A stretch of DNA of 58,352 nt, from NCBI RefSeq assembly GCF_002835995.1, contig NZ_PJBZ01000047.1, positions 1 through 58,352 on the forward strand, given 5' to 3'. The position numbers and the translations under genes are program-made. Below the pieces are notes generated by a model. It was not told the DNA's origin and made no database searches. It saw only the letters and a list, made by a program, of their open reading frames with translations. Below are positions 37,702-44,723 of the stretch, piece by piece; the stretch's first letter is position 1, and the number at the start of each line of letters is the position of its first letter. Origin of the DNA: Psychromonas sp. Urea-02u-13 (lineage in GTDB: Bacteria > Pseudomonadota > Gammaproteobacteria > Enterobacterales > Psychromonadaceae).

Positions 37702-37881
37702 TTACTTTTGTGGTGTGTTTTCTTTTTCCCACTCAATCTTATCAATGCGCTTTTCATGCGCGAGCAATGTACCTTGAATACCCCGATTAATTTTTACTAA
37801 CTGCCAACCTATCCAAGCCACTCCTATTGCGATTGGGGATATTCCAAGGTTTGCAAGCAATGCTACTGCAGGAAAATCCAT
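37702..37881 (-). CDS. Small membrane protein of the provirus lysis region, 59 aa
   Basis: Last gene of the provirus late operon. It starts MDFPAVALLANLG and has one hydrophobic helix (about residues 5-29), followed by a charged tail rich in Lys/Glu (HEKRIDKIEWEKE). It begins directly after the stop of the 3-TM holin-like gene. Its position suggests an accessory lysis role such as spanin or antiholin, but nothing in the sequence proves this. Confidence 0.65.
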   Translation of the reverse strand: MDFPAVALLANLGISPIAIGVAWIGWQLVKINRGIQGTLLAHEKRIDKIEWEKENTPQK

Positions 37882-38295
37882 TTAAGCCACCCTATATTTT
37901 TTACTTAACCAGTGCTCAACGGCAACACGCAACATTCTACGGAAGCCGAACGTATCAATGTAAACCATTGCAAGGCAGTACCAGTAATGCTCTGGCACGC
38001 TCTTTAGTGCGGTAAATCCAAGGTCAACATATTTAGCATAATCAGGAATGAAACTAAGTATGAGCGGGGCGGTTGTGATTAATAACAAATACTCATCTTT
38101 CCAACCACGATCACTTAAGTTAATTTCGTCTAGCTTCCCTGCACTCGCATCACCCTGTGCAACGCGTTTTCGTTTAGCTGTTGAAATTGAGGCTTTTAAC
38201 TCACCCGCTTGCTTAATTTCATCTGCTTTATTTTTACGAACCGCTTTAAATGCACTAAACCCGCCTGTTATGAAAGCACCTAGTAATGTAATCAT
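37882..38295 (-). CDS. Holin-like protein, 3-TM family
   Basis: The 137-aa protein resembles the 'holin of 3 TMs' family found with gene-transfer agents and phages. It has an N-terminal TM (MITLLGAFITGGFSAF), a charged linker (KKADEIK..KRKRVAQ), GWKDEYLLLITTAPLILSFIPDY as second helix, and a third hydrophobic segment around HYWYCLAMVYIDTFG. Its start overlaps the end of the M15 peptidase gene by 4 nt, forming a lysis cassette. Confidence 0.75.
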   Translation of the reverse strand: MITLLGAFITGGFSAFKAVRKNKADEIKQAGELKASISTAKRKRVAQGDASAGKLDEINLSDRGWKDEYLLLITTAPLILSFIPDYAKYVDLGFTALKSVPEHYWYCLAMVYIDTFGFRRMLRVAVEHWLSKKYRVA

Positions 38296-38759
38296 GCTAA
38301 CTCCACATGTGGACCATCTTTGAAGCTATTCCAATCACCGCCCCAAACAATAGGGATGTTTAATTCACGGCTTGCTTGTTTAAATGCTTCGCTAATTTCA
38401 CGGTAGTAATGCATATCCCAAGTAGGTTTTCCGCTTTCATCGTAGGCCATAAAATCAATGGCTTTTGCATGTTGATGTTTACTTTTGCGGTTTACTCCAT
38501 CCAATTGAGAATGACCCTTTAAATATAAATCATGTTGCTCTGCTTCTGTTCGGTGGCCAGACGTAATAGCAAAATCAAATGCTGATAACTCAAGCGCCCG
38601 ACGAGTAACCTTTTTTAAATCATTTTCCACCCCAAGCATTTTTGTATTACTGCGAGAGGATAAGGCAAACCCGCTTACAGCTTTATCTATTTGTTTTTTA
38701 TTCATGGTATAAATCCCTATAACTCCAATCGTTAAAAGTAATGGCGTTAACAATTTCAT
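38292..38759 (-). CDS. M15-family peptidase, probable endolysin
   Basis: The 155-aa protein has the D,D-/L,D-carboxypeptidase-type zinc motif: SGHR at 67-70, SKHQHAKAID at 93-102 (His95 and Asp102 as ligands), and a C-terminal GPHVEL (His151). A hydrophobic N-terminus (LLTPLLLTIGVIGIY) could be a signal-anchor. An internal ATG at 38705 would give a cytoplasmic form needing the adjacent holin. It probably cuts peptidoglycan cross-bridges at lysis. It starts 2 bp after the stop of the upstream gene. Confidence 0.85.
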   Translation of the reverse strand: MKLLTPLLLTIGVIGIYTMNKKQIDKAVSGFALSSRSNTKMLGVENDLKKVTRRALELSAFDFAITSGHRTEAEQHDLYLKGHSQLDGVNRKSKHQHAKAIDFMAYDESGKPTWDMHYYREISEAFKQASRELNIPIVWGGDWNSFKDGPHVELA

Positions 38760-38761
38760 TG

Positions 38762-39235
38762 CTAAAAGTCGGCTTGATGACTAAGAATAACAATGTATTT
38801 TCCATCTGCCTTTTGTAGATTTACCTGCAATTCAACTGCATTTTTTGGCGCAATAATTTGCAAGTGATACGTAGATGAAAATTGCGGTACTTTGTTAAAG
38901 ATAATTTTAGGGTAATGACATGTTGAAGCGCCCTCAGCATTCAACAGGTCTATATGAATCGTATCAGTTGGTGAATTAACCCATGTAGGGTCTTCCTTGT
39001 CCTTATCGAAGTTACTCGAAGGCATGCGTTCCAGTGCTAGCGTAATAAAGTTAACATTTTCATTTAAAAAAAATGAAACGGTATCAGTGCCGTTATGAGA
39101 ATCAATTCTTTGATCGTTATAATTTAAGAGTTTTAAATCTATTAAGTTACCCGTTATTTCTGTCGGCAATGATTTTAAGTGTTCTTCAATTTCGTTTATT
39201 TTATTAAGGTCTGAGCCTGTACCAAGTTGAAACAT
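38762..39235 (-). CDS. Provirus late protein, unknown function, 157 aa
   Basis: Begins MFQLGTGSDLNKINE with GAGG about 9 bases before the ATG. It seems soluble and mostly beta-rich, with no signal or membrane segment. It lies between the repeat-bearing putative spike gene and the endolysin, so a virion vertex or spike-associated role is possible. I do not recognise a domain. Confidence 0.7.
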   Translation of the reverse strand: MFQLGTGSDLNKINEIEEHLKSLPTEITGNLIDLKLLNYNDQRIDSHNGTDTVSFFLNENVNFITLALERMPSSNFDKDKEDPTWVNSPTDTIHIDLLNAEGASTCHYPKIIFNKVPQFSSTYHLQIIAPKNAVELQVNLQKADGKYIVILSHQADF

Positions 39236-39237
39236 AA

Positions 39238-40053
39238 TTAGTTAACCTCGCTTAAGTAGCAGTTATCAGTAATTACCACTGCAAATAAATTTACCTCTGC
39301 AGTGGTTGATAGTTCAATTTTTTCCCCTGCAAAAAGGGGCAATCCGTTATCAGCCGTTTCACCAATCCAAATAGCACCAGTGTTTAATGGCGACGCTTTA
39401 ATGATTAGCGTCTTACGGTTTAGGTTTTCAGCAACAACGTGGTTATTACTGGCAAAGTCAGCTTTAACCAGGGGCGTGTAAATTGCAGATTTAACAGCAT
39501 CTACTTTTTGTACCGTAGGTAAGTTATTAATGCTTACATCCCATAAACCTGCTTGCTGTGCTAGCCATTGCCCGCTCTGGCTAACTGACTGAATAGCAGG
39601 GAGGTTGTTCACGCTTACATCAAGTAAACCACTTTGTTTGACTGACTGTATAAGCGGGAGGTTGTTCACGCTTACATCAAGTAAACCACTTTGTTTGACT
39701 GACTGTATAAGCGGGAAATTATCAACTAAAAAGCTTTGTCCTGCTGAAAATTGCACGCTTGGCATTGCCGTAATAACTGCATTTGTACTACCCCCATCAT
39801 TAGCAGGGTAAAATTTTCCATGGCCTGTTTTAATCACAACATGATTAGCTGAGTCGTGCATATTGCGGATTGTTATCGCTTTAAAGTCCTCACCTTGTGG
39901 CACTTGAACTTGGTCCCAACGATTCAGTGAGTAATTTCGGCCTGAGTCGGTTGTTATTTCAATTAATCCATCAGCAGAATCAACAAAAATAAAACTCCCC
40001 TCTGCTGATAACATCGGCTCTGCACCTACCTGTAAAGTTTGATTAATAATCAT
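39238..40053 (-). CDS. Putative receptor-binding/spike protein with 19-aa repeats
   Basis: The ~271-aa late protein contains tandem 19-residue units of the form NNLPLIQSVKQSGLLDVSV (about residues 120-190): two identical copies and further degenerate ones. The DNA shows an exact 57-bp duplication (39599-39655 and 39656-39712). The flanks are beta-rich, and the C-terminus ends in GEKIELSTTAEVNLFAVVITDN. I start at ATG 40053, which overlaps the upstream TGA (ATGA). A fibrous spike or vertex role is inferred from the repeats and location, not from a recognised domain. Confidence 0.6.
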   Translation of the reverse strand: MIINQTLQVGAEPMLSAEGSFIFVDSADGLIEITTDSGRNYSLNRWDQVQVPQGEDFKAITIRNMHDSANHVVIKTGHGKFYPANDGGSTNAVITAMPSVQFSAGQSFLVDNFPLIQSVKQSGLLDVSVNNLPLIQSVKQSGLLDVSVNNLPAIQSVSQSGQWLAQQAGLWDVSINNLPTVQKVDAVKSAIYTPLVKADFASNNHVVAENLNRKTLIIKASPLNTGAIWIGETADNGLPLFAGEKIELSTTAEVNLFAVVITDNCYLSEVN

Positions 40054-40634
40054 CGTGTTTTCATTCCCCACATAATAAAGCCAATCATCACAATCCCACC
40101 CACCACAGCAATGGCAATTACTTTTGTTTGTTGTTTGCTCATTTCAGTGGCGCCACCTGTTTGCGCTGATTTAGCAAGCTCAGTAATGGCATTTAATTGC
40201 TCATCATTAGATCGCATTTGGCTTGAGCTAATGCCTGCAATCACTTGTGTATTATCAAAGTTAGATTGCGCTAATTTATCAACTACATCAGCGCTTAATT
40301 CCTGCATACCATCCAAAGAATCAAGCGCCACCGATTCAGCAAAATCAAAGCTTGCTTCGGTTGTTTCTGCTGAAATGCTAGCTAAATTAACAGCGGTACT
40401 CATTGCGTTTTGGCCTAAACTATCCGCTGTATCGAAAGCATTAGCCCCCAATTTTCCTGCAGTTTGCGCAATCTCTTCGGCTGCATCCATAGCGCCGTGG
40501 TCGGTGGTGGTAGAGTGAATGGTATTACCCTCTCCCAATACTTGAATCCCGCTGTTTTCTTCCTGCTGAATAGCGCGATTATCATAATTAGTATTGTCAG
40601 TTTGTGCGCTTTTATTTGAGGAGCTACCACCCAT
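40050..40634 (-). CDS. Provirus virion-membrane protein, coiled-coil plus C-terminal TM
   Basis: The 194-aa protein has a Ser/Asn-rich N-terminus, then ~110 residues of alanine-rich helical sequence (AMDAAEEIAQTAGKLGANAF...). A C-terminal membrane helix (VIAIAVVGGIVMIGFIMWG) is followed by KTR. This fits an internal-membrane-anchored virion protein. It overlaps both neighbours: 11 nt with the upstream small gene and 4 nt with the downstream putative spike gene. Confidence 0.75.
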   Translation of the reverse strand: MGGSSSNKSAQTDNTNYDNRAIQQEENSGIQVLGEGNTIHSTTTDHGAMDAAEEIAQTAGKLGANAFDTADSLGQNAMSTAVNLASISAETTEASFDFAESVALDSLDGMQELSADVVDKLAQSNFDNTQVIAGISSSQMRSNDEQLNAITELAKSAQTGGATEMSKQQTKVIAIAVVGGIVMIGFIMWGMKTR

Positions 40635-40767
40635 AATTCACCCCGTTTTTTGCATAAGCAGTGCCACGCATAGGGGAGGAGTTAGAAAATTCAGCTTGAG
40701 GTAAAAAAAGGTTTCGCTCTGATTTACTTGCTGATTTTTTTAATTTATTTTTTTGTTTTTTATTCAT
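40624..40767 (-). CDS. Small basic provirus protein, 47 aa
   Basis: Reads MNKKQKNKLKKSASKSE..., strongly basic at the N-terminus. It overlaps the upstream gene by 8 nt (ATGAATAA) and the downstream gene by 11 nt, a tight translationally coupled arrangement typical of compact phage genomes. A DNA-binding or packaging role is possible but unproven. Confidence 0.65.
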   Translation of the reverse strand: MNKKQKNKLKKSASKSERNLFLPQAEFSNSSPMRGTAYAKNGVNYGW

Positions 40768-41146
40768 TGTATAAATCCATCCTATAAACAAACTCTGTTT
40801 TATTAAATAGGGATTCGCGCACCTCGATTAATTTAAAAGGATAAGCGCGCAATGCTCGGCCTATGGCCTTGGGAACTTGGGTGTGTACTCGCAACGTTGA
40901 AGCGCCAACCCGTTTTGCATAACTGTAAATTTCTGGCGTGTACTTGCGTAAACTTTTACCAGCCACAGCAACTAAAACAAATTCGCTACCCTCTAACCTT
41001 GTTACTGCCAATAACTCCCCGTCGTTAAAACTCCAAAGCTTAGAAACACCCGTTAATACTTCGCGTTTAATTGTGCCTTTGGCGTTATTTAAAGCCGGGG
41101 ATAACTGCTTTTTGGTCGCTTTATTCCACACGTTTAGTTGTTTCAT
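40760..41146 (-). CDS. Provirus protein of unknown function, 128 aa
   Basis: A soluble, basic protein with SEFVLVAVAGKS, YAKRVGASTLRVHTQVPKAIGRALRAYPFKLIEV and FVYRMDLYNE. The strand-helix pattern faintly recalls a GNAT-like fold without the acetyl-CoA motif. It shares one base with the upstream Gly-rich membrane gene and overlaps the downstream small gene. Similar single-domain proteins occur beside phage capsid genes, but I cannot assign a role. Confidence 0.65.
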   Translation of the reverse strand: MKQLNVWNKATKKQLSPALNNAKGTIKREVLTGVSKLWSFNDGELLAVTRLEGSEFVLVAVAGKSLRKYTPEIYSYAKRVGASTLRVHTQVPKAIGRALRAYPFKLIEVRESLFNKTEFVYRMDLYNE

Positions 41147-41349
41147 TATTTCTTAAGTAGAAATAATGCAATTACAACAACAATACCGATGGCAACAACA
41201 GGTGAAACCGCTAAGCCCGAAGCTTTAGGGCCACCAAAGTTAACTCCACCGTAGGCTTTACCACCAAAAGAAGTGTCACCGCTTGTTGCGGTTGCCGCGC
41301 CCCCCGTTAAACCACCGCCCCCCGTTAAACTAGTCATTGCTCCAAGCAT
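41146..41349 (-). CDS. Gly-rich small membrane protein, 67 aa
   Basis: The N-terminal half is glycine/threonine-rich (LTGGGGLTGGAATA, FGGKAYGGVNFGG), followed by a C-terminal membrane helix (VVAIGIVVVIALFLL) and KK. This is the style of PM2-type virion membrane proteins. It lies within the late operon between capsid and lysis genes. Confidence 0.75.
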   Translation of the reverse strand: MLGAMTSLTGGGGLTGGAATATSGDTSFGGKAYGGVNFGGPKASGLAVSPVVAIGIVVVIALFLLKK

Positions 41350-41351
41350 AA

Positions 41352-41495
41352 TTATTTACCACCTTGAGACTTATAAACCAAGTAACCACCACCAATAAAT
41401 GCACCGATAAGAAGCACTTTATTTGTGTTACTGCCTGCCCACCAACCTGCACCGCCTGAAATGGCGGCAACAATTGGAATGATTAAAAGTGGCAT
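41352..41495 (-). CDS. Small two-helix membrane protein, 47 aa
   Basis: Reads MPLLIIPIVAAISGG..., with two short hydrophobic stretches separated by GWWAGSNTNK. The ribosome site GGGGAAG is 3-4 bases before the ATG. The stop lies just before the next gene start. A virion inner-membrane component is likely by context. Confidence 0.7.
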   Translation of the reverse strand: MPLLIIPIVAAISGGAGWWAGSNTNKVLLIGAFIGGGYLVYKSQGGK

Positions 41496-41506
41496 AAACT
41501 TCCCCT

Positions 41507-41803
41507 TTATCGTCTAATTACTACTAAAACAAGAAGCAGAGCCACTACACCGCCTGCAATCATTAACATGTTGTTATTTAATAGTGGCGTTGTAGTAACG
41601 GTTTGCACTGGCGCACCGTTATTATTAACCGCAACAGGTTTTTGATATTGCTGATAAGCCGATGGCGTAGCAACAGCCAAAGGCGGTCTAGCTACAGCTA
41701 GCGGTTCCTTTTTCGCTTTGGGCTCATCAATATATTTATCAACGGCGGCAAGCTTGCCAACGTCCAGTATCGTTTCCCCCAAATCTTCTAAAAAATCAAA
41801 CAT
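41507..41803 (-). CDS. Provirus membrane protein with Pro/Ala-rich linker, 98 aa
   Basis: The acidic N-terminus MFDFLEDLGETILDVGK is followed by a Pro/Ala/Gln/Asn-rich linker and a C-terminal TM (MLMIAGGVVALLLVLVVIRR). It is immediately downstream of the major capsid gene (13-bp gap). Capsid-to-membrane linking is plausible for such architecture, by inference. Confidence 0.75.
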   Translation of the reverse strand: MFDFLEDLGETILDVGKLAAVDKYIDEPKAKKEPLAVARPPLAVATPSAYQQYQKPVAVNNNGAPVQTVTTTPLLNNNMLMIAGGVVALLLVLVVIRR

Positions 41804-41816
41804 GAATCACCTACTA

Positions 41817-42662
41817 TTACTGAGGGAGTGCTTTCACTTGTTCAATTTGGTCAACAAGCAAACGAATATTTCCCGCATTGGTTTTAGTAATGCGAAAATC
41901 TAAAGACTTACGCGCAAACGTTGGAAAACGCCCATCTTCTGCAAAGCCATACTGTAAGAAATCAAGCACATAAGCATTGGTTAGGGGGGAGCGGCCATTA
42001 CTGATTAAATCAAAAGAGTTATCAGCACTTGTTGACTCAAATTCAACCAAGTCATCTCGTTTAATTTCAACCTTTGTAATATCTGGCGCTTGAAAAATTA
42101 AACGGCGTAACGTTCTGCGTGGGTCGCGGTCTTGCCAATCAAACGGAGTTTCACCGCTTTGGTTAGCTGTCCAATCAAGTGTAAATAGGCGCGGTAAAAA
42201 AAAGCGTTCAGGTTGCGCTTGCGTTGTTTGTGCACGAAGTTTTATTTCGGGTACGATTTCACTATCAGATGCACTTGCAGAGGTTTTAAGCTCAACATAA
42301 ATCATAATATGGTCATTTTCTAACGTAACTAATTCACCTGCTCGGACGCCTTGGCGGGTGCGCATTTGAGGGTTAGAGAATGGAATCACTAAACGGCCTG
42401 CTTCAACGTAAAGCTTGCGCTGTTTTGCTAGTTCGTTTAATTCAACGCCTGTAAGCGAAACAAACTCTTTGCCACCTAATGTCATAGATACTTTTAAAAT
42501 ATCAGTCACATTAAGGTTATGTTTGATTTCAATGTTTTGATAAGTGGGGCCACAAACTAAGCGTAAATTCGCTTTTTGACCGTAACCTACGGCATTCATT
42601 GGGTTTAATTCGTGTGGCTTTGGTGCATATCGACCACGATTAAATGCTAAAAGTTGAGACAT
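41817..42662 (-). CDS. Major capsid protein, P2-like (corticovirus type)
   Basis: The 281-aa protein is close in length to PM2 coat protein P2 (269 aa), which folds as a double jelly roll. The N-terminal MSQLLAFNRGRYAPKPHELNPMN and a beta-rich body resemble the P2 family. It is followed by several one-TM proteins and preceded by the packaging ATPase region, as expected for an icosahedral membrane-containing virus. AAGGAAG lies before the ATG. Fold assignment is by resemblance and context, not by alignment. Confidence 0.8.
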   Translation of the reverse strand: MSQLLAFNRGRYAPKPHELNPMNAVGYGQKANLRLVCGPTYQNIEIKHNLNVTDILKVSMTLGGKEFVSLTGVELNELAKQRKLYVEAGRLVIPFSNPQMRTRQGVRAGELVTLENDHIMIYVELKTSASASDSEIVPEIKLRAQTTQAQPERFFLPRLFTLDWTANQSGETPFDWQDRDPRRTLRRLIFQAPDITKVEIKRDDLVEFESTSADNSFDLISNGRSPLTNAYVLDFLQYGFAEDGRFPTFARKSLDFRITKTNAGNIRLLVDQIEQVKALPQ

Positions 42663-42710
42663 TTTGTCTTCCTTAATTTTTAAAAAGTTAAATGAGATGC
42701 AAGGCTTTAA

Positions 42711-42815
42711 TTAACCGATTACATCTTCAACAGCGCCAACATTATTTGAAGCCCAAACAACCAGACCCGCAACGACAAGCGCAATGCCTGCAGTAATCAC
42801 GTGAGATTTTTTCAT
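42711..42815 (-). CDS. Tiny membrane protein, 34 aa
   Basis: Reads MKKSHVITAGIALVVAGLVVWASNN..., a single hydrophobic helix with a short acidic tail. It precedes the capsid gene and is likely the first gene of the late capsid operon after the internal terminator. Similar 30-40-aa membrane peptides are virion components in PM2. Confidence 0.65.
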   Translation of the reverse strand: MKKSHVITAGIALVVAGLVVWASNNVGAVEDVIG

Positions 42816-42839
42816 AATTTATTTGCCTTAATTAGCTTA

Positions 42840-42880
42840 AAAAAAAAGCCACTCAGATGAGTAGCTTTATTGAGTGGCCT
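42840..42880 (-). terminator. Internal terminator between packaging and capsid operons
   Basis: On the minus strand GCCACTCA...TGAGTGGC is followed by a run of nine T. The stem is the same 8 bp as in the terminator at attL (37653-37682), suggesting a shared origin. Confidence 0.8.
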
Positions 42881-42968
42881 TAGTAAGCGCTATTTATTCC
42901 CTTTGATTCCTAATACTATTTTTCGTTATTGCGTTTAAATAACGCGTAAGTGAGGCGTAGGTCACAAA

Positions 42969-43628
42969 TTACCACTTTATAACGCCCGTTTTAAACTGCT
43001 TTCCATCCTGCAAAATGTAATCAAGTGGCTCTAATTGCTCTATCTCTTTAGAGGGGATACCTGTCATTTTTTCTAAATAAACTGCACTTGCCTTTGTTTT
43101 TTGCATCATCACACAAGCCCGTTGGCAATTATCAACAATGGTTTTTGATACTTCCTGACCACGTTGAAACAGGTTGATAGTATGGACATTAAACTTACGA
43201 CCTAAACGTAAAAGCTTGCCGTGATAACCAGTGGCCTTACCTGCATTTAAACTATGCTCTGCAACTTCTTCACAGATCACTTTAAATGGTTTTTTATGCT
43301 TACCATTGCCAAGCGCCCAAATGACACCACAAAAAGCGTCAAAATCTTTTACCGTGGTTTCATGCTTGGGTTGATAAGCAATCTTAAAGCCCTGCTTTGT
43401 TTTTCGCCCTGCAATTAATGCACTAGCAAAGGCTTTTAAGTTTGAATAGCCACGCACTACACCGCCTGCGACCTTGCCCTGATAATCTCCAACTGGGTCA
43501 AAAAATGCAACGTGGTCACTCGCTTTGATAAATAGCTTTTTAACCGCTGAGGTTTTACCGCAACCACTCATACCAACTGCAAAAATGTGCCCGTTTTTAA
43601 GTTCGTTATTGGGGTTAACTGGTTGCAT
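42969..43628 (-). CDS. Genome-packaging ATPase, P9-like (FtsK/HerA superfamily)
   Basis: The ~219-aa ATPase has Walker A GMSGCGKT (19-26) and a Walker B-like FKVICEEV ending in adjacent glutamates (120-121). FFDPVGDY (42-49) and the sensor-like NLFQRGQEV (152-160) are also present. Such short, stand-alone ATPases power DNA packaging in PRD1/PM2-type viruses. I use ATG 43628, preceded by GGAG; the longer frame overlaps the upstream gene by 59 nt. An internal terminator separates it from the capsid genes. Confidence 0.85.
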   Translation of the reverse strand: MQPVNPNNELKNGHIFAVGMSGCGKTSAVKKLFIKASDHVAFFDPVGDYQGKVAGGVVRGYSNLKAFASALIAGRKTKQGFKIAYQPKHETTVKDFDAFCGVIWALGNGKHKKPFKVICEEVAEHSLNAGKATGYHGKLLRLGRKFNVHTINLFQRGQEVSKTIVDNCQRACVMMQKTKASAVYLEKMTGIPSKEIEQLEPLDYILQDGKQFKTGVIKW

Positions 43629-44082
43629 CTGTCTCCGCCTCTTTTTTAGGTTTACTGGCCACCTTTTCTGCATCCACTTTTTTGAGGGCTTTAACTTGAG
43701 TTAAAGAAGTAAAACACAGCGTTCCCAATGCAAAGGTAAACATGATTTCTTCTTTATATTGTAAAAACCACGGTGGAAGTTCACCGCCATATTTAACAAA
43801 GAGAGGTGCAAAACTCTTACTCACATTTTCTTTTTGTGCCTTTTCAAGCTCAAAGCTTTTGTGACCAAATTGCTTAACTAACCCCTCACCCGCACCAAGC
43901 AAAGCGACCGCTGTCATTTCGCCTTGTGCCAATAATAAAGATTCATCAATTGCGGGCGTTGCTTCAGTACTTTCCCCATCATCCAACGTATTTAAAAAAT
44001 CAGTTTCTTCAATTGTGTTTTGAATGATCTCTTCTTCAATGATTAGGTTTGATTCCATTTCGTTATTCTCAATATTTTCCAT
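43615..44082 (-). CDS. Provirus membrane protein with acidic N-terminus, 155 aa
   Basis: The first ~50 residues are very acidic (NLIIEEEIIQNTIEETDFL...). A helical middle follows, then one membrane helix (EEIMFTFALGTLCFTSLTQV, about 110-130) and a basic tail. It shares one base with the upstream zinc-ribbon gene and overlaps the ATPase start. Function unknown; a membrane component in the packaging or assembly operon. Confidence 0.75.
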   Translation of the reverse strand: MENIENNEMESNLIIEEEIIQNTIEETDFLNTLDDGESTEATPAIDESLLLAQGEMTAVALLGAGEGLVKQFGHKSFELEKAQKENVSKSFAPLFVKYGGELPPWFLQYKEEIMFTFALGTLCFTSLTQVKALKKVDAEKVASKPKKEAETDATS

Positions 44083-44480
44083 TACGCTACCGCCTTAATA
44101 AATTTAATTAGACCACCAAAACAGAGGCCAACTACAACACCCACGCCAACACTAGCGGGGGTACTCATTCCACCTGTTTTAATAACAGGCTTTTCTACTT
44201 GTTTTTGTGAATATTTAACCGGTTCCTTATTGGATTTAATATTCACAATATTGCATTCATCTAACGGTTTATTTTGAAGTGAAATTTCAGCTTCAATTTC
44301 TTCCAATGGTTTAAATGTTTTTAATTCAGCTTGCGCCATTGCACCTGTTCTTGTGTCTGGACCGCATGAACAACGGGCATGAACATATTTAATGCGCTTT
44401 CCTGTGCCTTGCTTGACTGATTTTGGCTCTTTGCAGGTATTGCATTTGATGTAACCCAATATTTCATTTTTATTTTCCAC
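44082..44480 (-). CDS. Zinc-ribbon-like protein with C-terminal TM, 132 aa
   Basis: The N-terminus holds CNTC (13-16) and CSCG (38-41), a plausible four-Cys zinc site. A flexible linker precedes a C-terminal hydrophobic helix (ASVGVGVVVGLCFGGLIKF). It ends overlapping the next gene by one base. A membrane-anchored nucleic-acid-binding role during packaging is possible; no named family recognised. Confidence 0.7.
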   Translation of the reverse strand: MENKNEILGYIKCNTCKEPKSVKQGTGKRIKYVHARCSCGPDTRTGAMAQAELKTFKPLEEIEAEISLQNKPLDECNIVNIKSNKEPVKYSQKQVEKPVIKTGGMSTPASVGVGVVVGLCFGGLIKFIKAVA

Positions 44481-44723
44481 TTAACATTCCCCTTGATTGG
44501 CTTTGTATTGCATTAATTCACGTTTAAAAAATGCATTACATTGTTGAAAATCTTCAAGCGCTTTGATCACTTCAACGGGTGCGCCATTACTAACCATTCC
44601 CATTAATGCAGTAAATTTGCTCTCTTTTAACGTCTCAGAAAATTTGATTAATATTTTTTCTGATTTTTCGGAGAGTAAAACGACTTTTTTAAATTGGTCA
44701 CTCTCTATATTTTGATTTTTCAC
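44481..44723 (-). CDS. Small helical provirus protein, 80 aa
   Basis: A charged, helical protein (KKVVLLSEKSEKILIKFSETLKES...) ending NQGEC. It overlaps the end of the Rep gene by 26 nt in another frame and abuts the next gene. No domain recognised. Confidence 0.6.
   Translation of the reverse strand: MKNQNIESDQFKKVVLLSEKSEKILIKFSETLKESKFTALMGMVSNGAPVEVIKALEDFQQCNAFFKRELMQYKANQGEC

Noticed and set aside
38762..39235. Assignment as a phage tail protein
   Set aside because: No tail genes occur in the element and no tail motif is visible; left as unknown late protein.
40039..40518. 159-codon plus-strand frame inside the provirus
   Set aside because: Antisense to a well-supported coiled-coil/TM gene with tight coupling to both neighbours; composition is typical of a shadow frame.
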